Source: Paragonimus skrjabini miyazakii
Lineage: Eukaryota > Platyhelminthes > Trematoda > Plagiorchiida > Troglotrematidae
DNA: 64,000 nucleotides
Assembly (NCBI GenBank): GCA_014338405.1
Contig: JTDE01002927.1
Span: forward strand, 1-64,000
Reading direction: 5' to 3'
Each line of letters begins with the position of its first letter. Positions within the stretch are counted from its first letter, which is position 1. Made by a program: the position numbers and the translations under genes. Positions 55,701 through 58,011 of this stretch are shown here, one piece after another. Under the pieces are notes generated by a model. That model searched no databases, was not told where the DNA came from, and saw nothing but the letters and a program-made list of their open reading frames with translations.

Positions 55701-57647
55701 GGTGAACGGTTTTTGGGTGTCGTTGTGTTTTCGTGCAATATTGATTACGTTCAGCAGAAAATAAAAGATCGCTGCTCGGTGTCAACTATTTACCGGAAGT
55801 GTAGGAGGTTCATGCAACGTAATTCCGTTTCTTTGTACAGTATTTTGTGTTTAATCCTTTTCATTGTTCTTCACAACTCCCAATCTCCTCAAACTCATAT
55901 GTACACTTGATGTTTAATCAATGTGAATTGAATGAATCAATAATACAAAGTATTTCTCTAATGTCGCGAGTCCCGCCTTCTTTCTGCGTTTCTTGTCGCT
56001 TATTCATTGATTTCTGAAGAGTAGAAGGCTAAGGCAGTCATCCGTTGATTTCAGCATATCTCCGAATTTATGTGCCGTTGCGATTANNNNNNNNNNNNNN
56101 NNNNNNNNNNNNNNNNNNNNNNNNNNNNNNNNNNNNNNNNNNNNNNNNNNNNNNNNNNNNNNNNNNNNNNNNNNNNNNNNNNNNNNNNNNNNNNNNNNNN
56201 NNNNNNNNNNNNNNNNNNNNNNNNNNNNNNNNNNNNNNNNNNNNNNNNNNNNNNNNNNNNNNNNNNNNNNNNNNNNNNNNNNNNNNNNNNNNNNNNNNNN
56301 NNNNNNNNNNNNNNNNNNNNNNNNNNNNNNNNNNNNNNNNNNNNNNNNNNNNNNNNNNNNNNNNNNNNNNNNNNNNNNNNNNNNNNNNNNNNNNNNNNNN
56401 NNNNNNNNNNNNNNNNNNNNNNNNNNNNNNNNNNNNNNNNNNNNNNNNNNNNNNNNNNNNNNNNNNNNNNNNNNNNNNNNNNNNNNNNNNNNNNNNNNNN
56501 NNNNNNNNNNNNNNNNNNNNNNNNNNNNNNNNNNNNNNNNNNNNNNNNNNNNNNNNNNNNNNNNNNNNNNNNNNNNNNNNNNNNNNNNNNNNNNNNNNNN
56601 NNNNNNNNNNNNNNNNNNNNNNNNNNNNNNNNNNNNNNNNNNNNNNNNNNNNNNNNNNNNNNNNNNNNNNNNNNNNNNNNNNNNNNNNNNNNNNNNNNNN
56701 NNNNNNNNNNNNNNNNNNNNNNNNNNNNNNNNNNNNNNNNNNNNNNNNNNNNNNNNNNNNNNNNNNNNNNNNNNNNNNNNNNNNNNNNNNNNNNNNNNNN
56801 NNNNNNNNNNNNNNNNNNNNNNNNNNNNNNNNNNNNNNNNNNNNNNNNNNNNNNNNNNNNNNNNNNNNNNNNNNNNNNNNNNNNNNNNNNNNNNNNNNNN
56901 NNNNNNNNNNNNNNNNNNNNNNNNNNNNNNNNNNNNNNNNNNNNNNNNNNNNNNNNNNNNNNNNNNNNNNNNNNNNNNNNNNNNNNNCGGTCATACCCCA
57001 TTTTTACCCCACGCCAGCCCCCAAAAGCCCCCCGGGGTCCCCTAGGGGACCATATGGGGCGTGCTATTTGGGTAAACCTCTATAGAGGCTTAAATTAACA
57101 CAAGACTAATATATTTATTCCGCAAAACCTTCACTTAGGGTGCTAGCGGGAAACGTCCGTATTCACGGTACACTGTATGCATGCATTGTACGTTGATGTA
57201 CAATTGTATTCGAATACAATTTTACAGATCTGTACAAAGTAGGTGCACTCACTTGGCTAAATCTTGTTGAAAATTGTAAAGTTCACATCCAGTTTCTACG
57301 TGGGTAGTTTTCTCTCGCTTGAGCTCTTCATCCTAAGTATAGCTATAGTAATTCAAATGAGATACTTTTTCACGCATCAACACTTCAGTTTGTTCTAAAT
57401 GCTTCATCAGCATTGCTCTCAGACAATCTTGGAACCGTTTCATCAAGGGCTGATAATATTATATTATTACGGTACACAGTCATACGTGATTAGGATCTAG
57501 TACTATCAGCTCAGCATTATCCTGGTCTGGTCCACCTTGCCTATCCACAGCGTTCCTGTTATCCCCTGAGTCATTAATTTCTGCAGGTGGCGGGAGAAGA
57601 TTTGTATTTTGCTGGAAGACCTCCAGTGCTAAGTTTTCCGTAGTCAT
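4553..57647 (-). CDS. CCDC40: CCDC40, axonemal 96-nm ruler coiled-coil protein (15 exons)
   Basis: The joined exons are 57486-57647, 57366-57449, 57253-57332, 33457-33730, 27663-27931, 25269-25512, 24023-24214, 22452-22688, 19516-19729, 16866-17127, 13771-13959, 13508-13628, 10269-10427, 7234-7413 and 4553-4714. All introns are GT/AG, every phase matches, and the sum is 2829 bases (942 residues) with no internal stop. The protein is almost wholly coiled coil from about residue 55. Family hallmarks recalled for CCDC40 appear in order: HPLMKRFQ, CELYNFQQ, EDIALYEAQ, EVGPLE, IMLWEKK, EIHRMEV, REGRY. CCDC40 with CCDC39 forms the ruler on doublet microtubules that sets the 96-nm spacing of inner dynein arms, radial spokes and the nexin-dynein regulatory complex. 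In a fluke this would act in sperm, larval cilia and flame cells. Human CCDC40 is longer (about 1140 residues), mainly through a disordered N-terminus, so the start used here may not be the only one. Confidence 0.93.
5436..5738 (-). other. Unassigned 100-codon open frame inside CCDC40 intron 14
   Basis: An uninterrupted minus-strand frame starting MVGKEKELPSKTQLANK, with a Cys cluster (CQECCDCLC) and a Gln/Ala-rich stretch. Its composition is more protein-like than its surroundings, but I recognise no family. It could be a transposon remnant, a cassette exon, or chance. It is not needed for the CCDC40 frame. Confidence 0.2.
7020..7165 (-). repeat. SINE 3' part, truncated
   Basis: Closely matches 26448-26560 and the tail of the SINE at 26640-26870: the GATGAGTAGTAGGGGATTTT stretch, the CATATAGAT--GAACATCACCCA stretch, the GCAGCTGTCGCATTCC block and TTTCGAAAAGAAGCACTAGA. 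The tRNA-like head is missing. It lies about 70 bp inside the intron from the exon 14 donor. Confidence 0.75.
7234..7413 (-). CDS. CCDC40: CCDC40 exon 14 (residues 830-889)
   Basis: 60 codons with both borders in phase 0: acceptor TTCTTCTCTAG, donor GTAGGT. Contains EQVREGRYRRL and ends VLEFPQ, matching the family's VKEGRY and EYPQ motifs near the C-terminus. Found by reading the pyrimidine-rich plus strand in reverse. Confidence 0.92.
7414..10268 (-). other. CCDC40 intron 13
   Basis: 2855 bp of AT-rich sequence. Several open frames of 65-90 codons lie on both strands without recognisable content. A possible SINE-head scrap sits near 9900-9920 (GCCGGCCGCACGAT). Confidence 0.7.
10269..10427 (-). 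CDS. CCDC40: CCDC40 exon 13 (residues 777-829)
   Basis: 53 codons with both borders in phase 0: acceptor ATCCAATAG, donor GTTGGT. Strong Glu/Lys coiled coil beginning LARTCTTEMSEMEENL. The equivalent stretch in other CCDC40 proteins is the TDECT--LELE segment. Confidence 0.9.
10428..13507 (-). other. CCDC40 intron 12
   Basis: 3080 bp. I see no coding, RNA or clear repeat feature. Open frames at 11198-11568 on both strands overlap each other and carry no recognisable domain. Confidence 0.7.
13508..13628 (-). CDS. CCDC40: CCDC40 exon 12 (residues 736-776)
   Basis: Acceptor TTGTATTAG, donor GTAAGA; ends in phase 0. Contains RDLIVLQAETQRTQKN and LDELKKKLKATKQ, corresponding to the family's RETIVTQAEGQ and RRKIRD segments. 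It is only 142 bp from exon 11, the shortest of the downstream introns. Confidence 0.95.
13771..13959 (-). CDS. CCDC40: CCDC40 exon 11 (residues 673-736)
   Basis: Acceptor TTAATAACAG, donor GTAAGT. Encodes the most conserved block of the protein: TIMLWEKKVQL, then LGQGELNVMKHEIHRMEVR and QQEKLLQALERSVAK. This exon alone identifies the gene. Confidence 0.97.
13960..16865 (-). other. CCDC40 intron 10
   Basis: 2906 bp with no recognisable gene. A small imperfect hairpin occurs near 14318-14340 (CCACCA and TGGTGG arms). Frames at 15037-15831 are short and unassigned. Confidence 0.7.
16866..17127 (-). CDS. CCDC40: CCDC40 exon 10 (residues 586-673)
   Basis: Acceptor TTATACCAG, donor GTAAGT; two bases complete a split Asn codon and the exon ends in phase 2. 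Contains RLNALIAKEK, ETDFVRALREKE and MLNELVEVE, matching the family's LN-LI-KN, SEFVRALK and LLNQLVEAE stretches. Confidence 0.96.
17128..19515 (-). other. CCDC40 intron 9
   Basis: 2388 bp. Contains one copy of a dispersed repeat (17350-17640) whose second copy lies in intron 4; otherwise nothing recognisable. Confidence 0.7.
17350..17640 (+). repeat. Dispersed repeat A, copy 1
   Basis: Shares a long diverged match with 28250-28545. The best block contains GTGTGCATGGCTTACTGGGC and TTTGGCTCATG, followed by a CTTCGAAAGAACGCT / CTTCAGAGAAACGCT region and a CCTCCACT-type stretch. It carries no domain I can name and may be part of a non-autonomous or untranslated element region. Confidence 0.65.
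19516..19729 (-). CDS. CCDC40: CCDC40 exon 9 (residues 515-586)
   Basis: Acceptor AAATGAACAG, donor GTGAGT, ends in phase 1. Begins GQEVGPLETMINSLTK, a strong family hallmark, and ends ILSQKKLRVD. The open frame runs upstream into the intron through an ATG-repeat tract, which is not coding. Confidence 0.95.
19730..22451 (-). other. CCDC40 intron 8
   Basis: 2722 bp. Besides the short ATG tract near exon 9 nothing is recognised; no open frame here has domain content. Confidence 0.65.
19844..19861 (-). repeat. Short (ATG)6 tract, possible RTE tail
   Basis: Six TCA units on the plus strand (ATG on minus), about 115 bp upstream of the exon 9 acceptor. The adjoining minus-strand sequence (CTGAGACAGTACCATTTGG) has a different feel from its surroundings, which suggests a short 3' fragment of an RTE-type element. 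Confidence 0.4.
22452..22688 (-). CDS. CCDC40: CCDC40 exon 8 (residues 436-514)
   Basis: 79 codons with both borders in phase 0: acceptor TTTTCTACAAAG, donor GTGAGT. Contains VERKQSAIDLLNKKLERLL, which aligns with the family's IEKKQ-LIN-FNKQLE region and leads straight into the EVGPLE motif of the next exon. Confidence 0.94.
22689..24022 (-). other. CCDC40 intron 7
   Basis: 1334 bp with no recognisable gene or repeat. The minus-strand frame at 22894-23097 is short and unassigned. Confidence 0.6.
24023..24214 (-). CDS. CCDC40: CCDC40 exon 7 (residues 372-435)
   Basis: 64 codons with both borders in phase 0: acceptor TTAATTCAG, donor GTCAGT. Lys/Glu-rich coiled coil beginning EQASCQATVDGLRKQ and ending SREVITQ. 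There is no stop in frame. Confidence 0.92.
24215..25268 (-). other. CCDC40 intron 6
   Basis: 1054 bp, containing the 14-bp minisatellite. The plus-strand frame 24482-24832 (116 codons) has no recognisable domain. Confidence 0.65.
25129..25186. repeat. Tandem minisatellite, about 4 units of 14-15 bp
   Basis: Four near-identical copies of TATACTCATATTTA lie in tandem inside CCDC40 intron 6, about 83 bp from the exon 6 donor. The first copy is slightly diverged and the last carries one extra T. Confidence 0.9.
25269..25512 (-). CDS. CCDC40: CCDC40 exon 6 (residues 290-371)
   Basis: Acceptor ACTCACAG, donor GTAAGT, ends in phase 0. One base completes the split Asn codon left by exon 5. Coiled coil with YRRSIIKEQETHEQL, matching the family's YKKSI-KEEE block, and a Gln/Thr-rich stretch before RMLQETERNL. 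Confidence 0.94.
26448..26560 (-). repeat. SINE 3' part, minus orientation
   Basis: Near-identical to 7020-7165 over the GATGAGTAGTAGGGGATTTT stretch and the GCAGCTGTCGCATTCC block, then fades into unique sequence. The head is missing. It faces the complete copy at 26600-26870 in head-to-head orientation. Confidence 0.8.
26600..26870 (+). repeat. tRNA-derived SINE, best copy in the window
   Basis: Box A TGGCGCAGTGG (26670-26680) matches the polymerase III internal promoter, and box B-like GGTTCAAGTCT (26714-26724) follows at tRNA-like spacing. Then come GACGAGCTC, GAGAGCGAAACTCGAGTC, GAAAGGGGCCGACTGG and a body ending GTGGGTAATGTTCAACCTAT. Several diverged copies occur in this window, so this is a mobile family. 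It is not a functional tRNA gene, since the acceptor stem does not close cleanly. Confidence 0.8.
27663..27931 (-). CDS. CCDC40: CCDC40 exon 5 (residues 201-290)
   Basis: Acceptor TTCACAG, donor GTAGGT, ends in phase 2. Contains LKEDIALYEAQIIAQ and QWNTSLLGLQRRNEAY, both diagnostic of the CCDC40 middle coiled coil. Head-to-head SINE pairs lie in the introns on each side of this exon. Confidence 0.95.
28250..28545 (+). repeat. Dispersed repeat A, copy 2
   Basis: Diverged match to 17350-17640 in the same orientation, including GTGTGCATGACTTACCGGGC and TTTGGCTCATG. It directly abuts a SINE copy at its right end. Confidence 0.65.
28546..28745 (-). repeat. SINE copy, minus orientation
   Basis: Minus-strand copy of the tRNA-headed SINE. 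GACTCCAGTTTCGCTCTTGT corresponds to the body of the 26640 copy in reverse. The tRNA-like head lies toward 28745, ending in a GCGATCGAGC block shared with the copy at 3150-3440. Confidence 0.65.
28780..29045 (+). repeat. SINE copy, plus orientation
   Basis: Aligns with the 26640 copy: TTCGGTCATGTTCAATGTGA, box A-like AACGTAGTGGT, then a GCACTGCTAAC block, the AAAGCAAGTGGGCTGGACGG block and the tail GTAAGCGGTGTTCAACTCGA. Box B is degraded. It forms a head-to-head pair with the preceding minus copy. Confidence 0.65.
31910..32650 (+). pseudogene. RTE-like non-LTR retrotransposon, 3' fragment
   Basis: Encodes the C-terminal end of an RTE-clade reverse transcriptase: QVFDHRCLRSIARIGWHQRV, a GLKWLSHVLKMP-type stretch, then MRGGQMMTWRRQMKSF, VRLPGWSPRD, RWLEALSELP and AQWRDCCRCL, ending at TGA near 32369. 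A 3' UTR follows, with an ATGATGATGG tail near 32634-32645. Frame breaks and stops occur upstream; catalytic motifs are absent because the copy is 5' truncated, as is usual for non-LTR insertions. The same ending recurs at 40900-41290 and 50600-51310. Confidence 0.8.
33457..33730 (-). CDS. CCDC40: CCDC40 exon 4 (residues 109-200)
   Basis: The acceptor TTTTGCAG precedes 33730; one base completes the split Lys codon. Donor GTGAGT; the exon ends in phase 0. It encodes continuous heptad-rich coiled coil containing DALCLRLYYLNNA and VLGDIKVMKRA, which I recognise as the CCDC40 segment before the EDIALYEAQ block. Confidence 0.92.
33731..40899. other. Intron 3, unassigned stretch
   Basis: About 7.2 kb without recognisable coding, RNA or clear repeat features. 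Hydrophobic plus-strand frames at 36224-36487 look like translated AT-rich DNA. A possible SINE scrap (GAGCGAAACTCAATTCTGAT) lies near 38422-38441. Confidence 0.5.
40900..41290 (-). pseudogene. RTE-like 3' fragment, minus strand
   Basis: Minus-strand translation gives MTSWRKMRGGQMTWSKEIKS and a VGRIPV segment, matching the RTE C-terminal region at 32166-32369, followed by a related 3' UTR (AGTAAAGAAGTTGTCTTCGT and GATGACGTCTTA). Stops and frameshifts are frequent, so it is an old copy. Confidence 0.65.
41597..41770 (+). CDS. Small unassigned open frame, 57 codons
   Basis: ATG to TAA, Asn/Glu/Lys-rich. It starts MQQEPLTSVNINVESNNN and has a charged helix EEERKEAALRLGEIRKL. Its composition differs from the surrounding DNA and looks coding-like, with helical periodicity. 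It lies just beyond the 3' end of a Penelope-like fragment on the opposite strand. No family is recognised; it may be a remnant or chance. Confidence 0.25.
   Translation: MQQEPLTSVNINVESNNNITNLKQEEERKEAALRLGEIRKLKSPNIDQLVDSYNSNS
41950..42990 (-). pseudogene. Penelope-like element fragment with GIY-YIG endonuclease
   Basis: Minus strand, in order: the end of the reverse transcriptase (VTFTLEAERNDQLAFLDILI), a linker (SFVPLINCLTNRAMRIC, LFLQNGYPERFVDK), and a GIY-YIG endonuclease with GTSYVGRMTRRLYERIYEHH, AHLVDTHQ, EAIGIRLKNPPLCAQKRFV and LKLPWP. The endonuclease signature GIY is represented by TSYVG. A TGA interrupts the linker near 42826-42828, and at least one frame break lies between linker and endonuclease near 42420-42470. 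The 5' half is missing. Confidence 0.88.
43181..45015 (+). pseudogene. Second Penelope-like fragment, plus strand
   Basis: The clear part is 44434-45015: NKKLLFISLPFKEDPMTEVI, LKDKLPCSTT, then the GIY-YIG region TSYIGRTTKRLPDGVRERNP, a frameshift, YRVPRNR, and finally LQNPDLCARTMFVRTFDLP. Stops and frameshifts are many. Further upstream, 43366-43400 reads YEYVDDVL, reminiscent of the reverse transcriptase catalytic YVDD; this part is less certain. It belongs to a different, diverged family from the minus-strand copy next to it, and the two are divergently arranged. Confidence 0.7.
45016..49149. other. Intron 3, unassigned stretch
   Basis: About 4.1 kb. Short open frames such as 45825-46013 and 48387-48762 show no recognisable domain. 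The increase in GC in places suggests more old element sequence that I cannot name. Confidence 0.4.
49150..51310 (+). pseudogene. RTE-like retrotransposon, degenerate body and 3' end
   Basis: Reading along the plus strand: an endonuclease-to-RT linker (FGRVLRKKLG, MRRAEKMETASALRNSGR at 49410-49530), the reverse transcriptase motif A region FVSIEDVPVNFDSVHR (50044-50094; the family normally has F-DF-KAFDSV-R), GVPNKFTKIL, then the C-terminal block FDHRYVRSITRIRRNQRV (about 50640-50700) and a degraded RWL-TLDEKSADRTQ stretch near 50990. A 3' UTR like that at 32370-32650 follows, ending around ATGACGATGGTGACGGTG. Frameshifts and stops break every part. Confidence 0.78.
51311..53640. other. Intron 3, unassigned GC-richer stretch
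   Basis: Overlapping plus-strand frames (51599-52022 and 52840-53176) and a GC-richer block at 52050-52420. No domain recognised. A small palindrome-like TGCAATTAATTGCA lies near 52167-52180. Probably further old transposon sequence. Confidence 0.4.
53641..54655 (+). pseudogene. CR1-like non-LTR reverse transcriptase, C-terminal half
   Basis: Plus-strand translation runs from WLTKLLAYAVSSPVTNCISG through SGV-QGSVL-PLLFLVFIYDL, LVFTDGIKL (the catalytic FADD position), CNRERDLGVLVSD, CAKVSRETFCLLFKSHLSP, ERAATRIVVWIKGL and DDLNVVRRILWGNIGEDLSA, ending at TAG 54650-54652. These are the usual late motifs of CR1/Jockey-type enzymes. Several stops interrupt it, and the catalytic second Asp reads Gly, so it cannot be active. 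The upstream endonuclease part is missing. Confidence 0.82.
54656..55192. other. Unassigned stretch before the palindrome cluster
   Basis: About 540 bp with no open frame of interest and no recognised repeat. The first part is probably the 3' UTR of the CR1-like fragment. Confidence 0.4.
55193..55240. repeat. Perfect 48-bp palindrome (P1)
   Basis: Each of the 24 bases left of the centre (between 55216 and 55217) pairs exactly with the right side. The core is ACTATATAGT. There is no spacer, so a single strand can fold into a nearly loopless hairpin. The right arm reads GTAAGTGCAACCTACTTTGC on the plus strand. Confidence 0.98.
55240..55283. repeat. Perfect 44-bp palindrome (P2), abutting P1
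   Basis: Centre between 55261 and 55262, with 22 exact pairs and the same ACTATATAGT core as P1. Arms carry GGACCGAAAAGCCACC. It begins on the last base of P1, so the two palindromes form a continuous 91-base block of foldback DNA. Confidence 0.98.
55381..55404. repeat. Perfect 24-bp palindrome (P3)
   Basis: Arms TAAGGCGATCGG and CCGATCGCCTTA, without spacer. It lies about 100 bp after P2. Confidence 0.98.
55408..55425. repeat. Perfect 18-bp palindrome (P4)
   Basis: AAGTAAGACGTCTTACTT, only three bases after P3. Confidence 0.98.
55453..55503. repeat. G-rich block with hairpin, left of the gap
   Basis: GCCCCATT and AATGGGGC form a stem with a TTT loop (55453-55471). The following bases repeat AAAATGGGG and CTTTTTGGGGG units. 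A C-rich counterpart in the opposite sense (ACCCCATTTTTACCCC, GCCCCCAAAAGCCCCCC) stands at 56995-57037 on the other side of the gap. Confidence 0.85.
55504..56086. other. Interior of the palindrome-flanked segment
   Basis: AT-rich sequence starting with a TATAAAAG stretch at 55508-55515. Two unassigned plus-strand frames (55475-55705 and 55713-55910) are hydrophobic and lack recognisable domains. The segment then runs into the gap. Confidence 0.4.
56087..56987. other. Assembly gap (901 N)
   Basis: Unresolved bases. Any open frame drawn across them is meaningless. The gap lies between G-rich and C-rich blocks in a palindrome-dense region, a context that commonly defeats sequencing and assembly. 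The true length is unknown. Confidence 1.
56995..57088. repeat. C-rich block and palindromes right of the gap (P5, P6)
   Basis: Counterpart in opposite sense of the G-rich block at 55453-55503. It contains two perfect palindromes: GGTCCCCTAGGGGACC (57036-57051) and CCTCTATAGAGG (57077-57088). The centre CTATAG of the latter resembles the P1/P2 core. Confidence 0.85.
57177..57234. repeat. Run of palindromes next to CCDC40 exon 3 (P7-P9)
   Basis: In 58 bases: ATGCATGCAT (57177-57186), an inverted pair ATTGTAC/GTACAAT (57185-57191 and 57198-57204), TACAATTGTA (57199-57208), AATTGTATTCGAATACAATT (57202-57221) and TACAGATCTGTA (57223-57234). All are perfect. The last ends 18 bases before the splice donor of CCDC40 exon 3. 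Confidence 0.95.
57253..57332 (-). CDS. CCDC40: CCDC40 exon 3 (residues 83-108 plus split codon)
   Basis: Begins DEELKREK and contains the family motif ETGCELYNFQQDLA. It ends with two bases of a split codon before donor GTGAGT at 57252. The next exon, 23.5 kb away, supplies the third base (AA plus G, Lys) and continues FQVQLEKKHAEY, the expected family order. Confidence 0.9.
57366..57449 (-). CDS. CCDC40: CCDC40 exon 2 (residues 55-82)
   Basis: 28 codons beginning PLMKRFQDCL, the conserved entry to the CCDC40 coiled coil. It is bounded by micro-introns of 36 bp (57450-57485) and 33 bp (57333-57365), each with GT and AG ends and in-frame stops, so reading through them would break the protein. 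Both borders are phase 0. Confidence 0.88.
57486..57647 (-). CDS. CCDC40: CCDC40 exon 1 (residues 1-54)
   Basis: Starts at ATG 57647-57645 (first residues MTTENLALEV), with an in-frame TGA eleven codons upstream at 57683-57681. It encodes an acidic, Asn/Gln/Pro-rich segment expected to be disordered, ending in DPNH. The donor is GTATGA at 57485 and the exon ends in phase 0. The start is the least certain part of the model because the frame is also open upstream of that TGA (57684-57914). Confidence 0.75.
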
Positions 57648-57683
57648 CGTGGTCGAAGAATAGTGCCCAAAAGTCGATGATCA

Positions 57684-57914
57684 ACGCACTTCAATATAAC
57701 CCCGTCTTTTCTCTATGTTGATCAAGGTCGTTAAGCCATCGTTAACAGTTTTAAACACAACTTTGTATTTTCTAAAATTAAAAAAATATAACGTACCACC
57801 GACTATGTGAGCCAAACGATACTGCTTATGAGGTACATGGACGACGCAGTCAGCAATTTCAGCTGTTAGTACAGTCATGTACAGCGAGTGGGTTATCGCC
57901 TGTAGAGTGTACAT
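57684..57914 (-). other. Unassigned open frame upstream of CCDC40 exon 1
   Basis: A minus-strand frame of 77 codons starting MYTLQAITHSLYM, with AEIADCVVHVPHKQYRLAH and INIEKRRGYIEVR, stopped by TGA 57683-57681. It is in the same reading frame as CCDC40 exon 1, which begins 11 codons after that stop. It could be 5' UTR, an old N-terminal part of CCDC40 lost through a nonsense change, or transposon-derived sequence. No family recognised. Confidence 0.3.
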
Positions 57915-57942
57915 AGGCTGACGTGGGGCGCCCTGGCTTCTT

Positions 57943-57965
57943 ATTGGCCAGTGCGTGGTATAAAT
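57943..57965 (+). promoter_or_regulatory. Promoter-like ATTGG and TATAAAT elements
   Basis: An inverted CCAAT box (ATTGG, 57943-57947) and TATAAAT (57959-57965) stand about 45-70 bases upstream of the transposase ATG at 58012. This spacing suits a short-leader polymerase II promoter. The sequence alone cannot show activity, and it may serve either or both directions because CCDC40 diverges from here. Confidence 0.3.
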
Positions 57966-58011
57966 TTGAGTGTACGTGCGGTGACCGTCATATTACTGGT
58001 TATCGCGCAAT

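Larger units (their letters stand above)
33731..57252 (-). other. CCDC40 intron 3, giant (23.5 kb)
   Basis: Phase-2 intron with donor GTGAGT at 57252-57247 and acceptor TTTTGCAG ending at 33731. It holds fragments of RTE, Penelope-like and CR1-like elements, a palindrome cluster and an assembly gap. No host exon was recognised inside it. Protein continuity across it (LAK then FQVQLEKK) agrees with the family order. Confidence 0.85.

Noticed and set aside
56045..57098. Very long open frames (305-346 codons) on both strands
   Set aside because: They consist almost entirely of unresolved N bases; only a few real codons lie at the ends.
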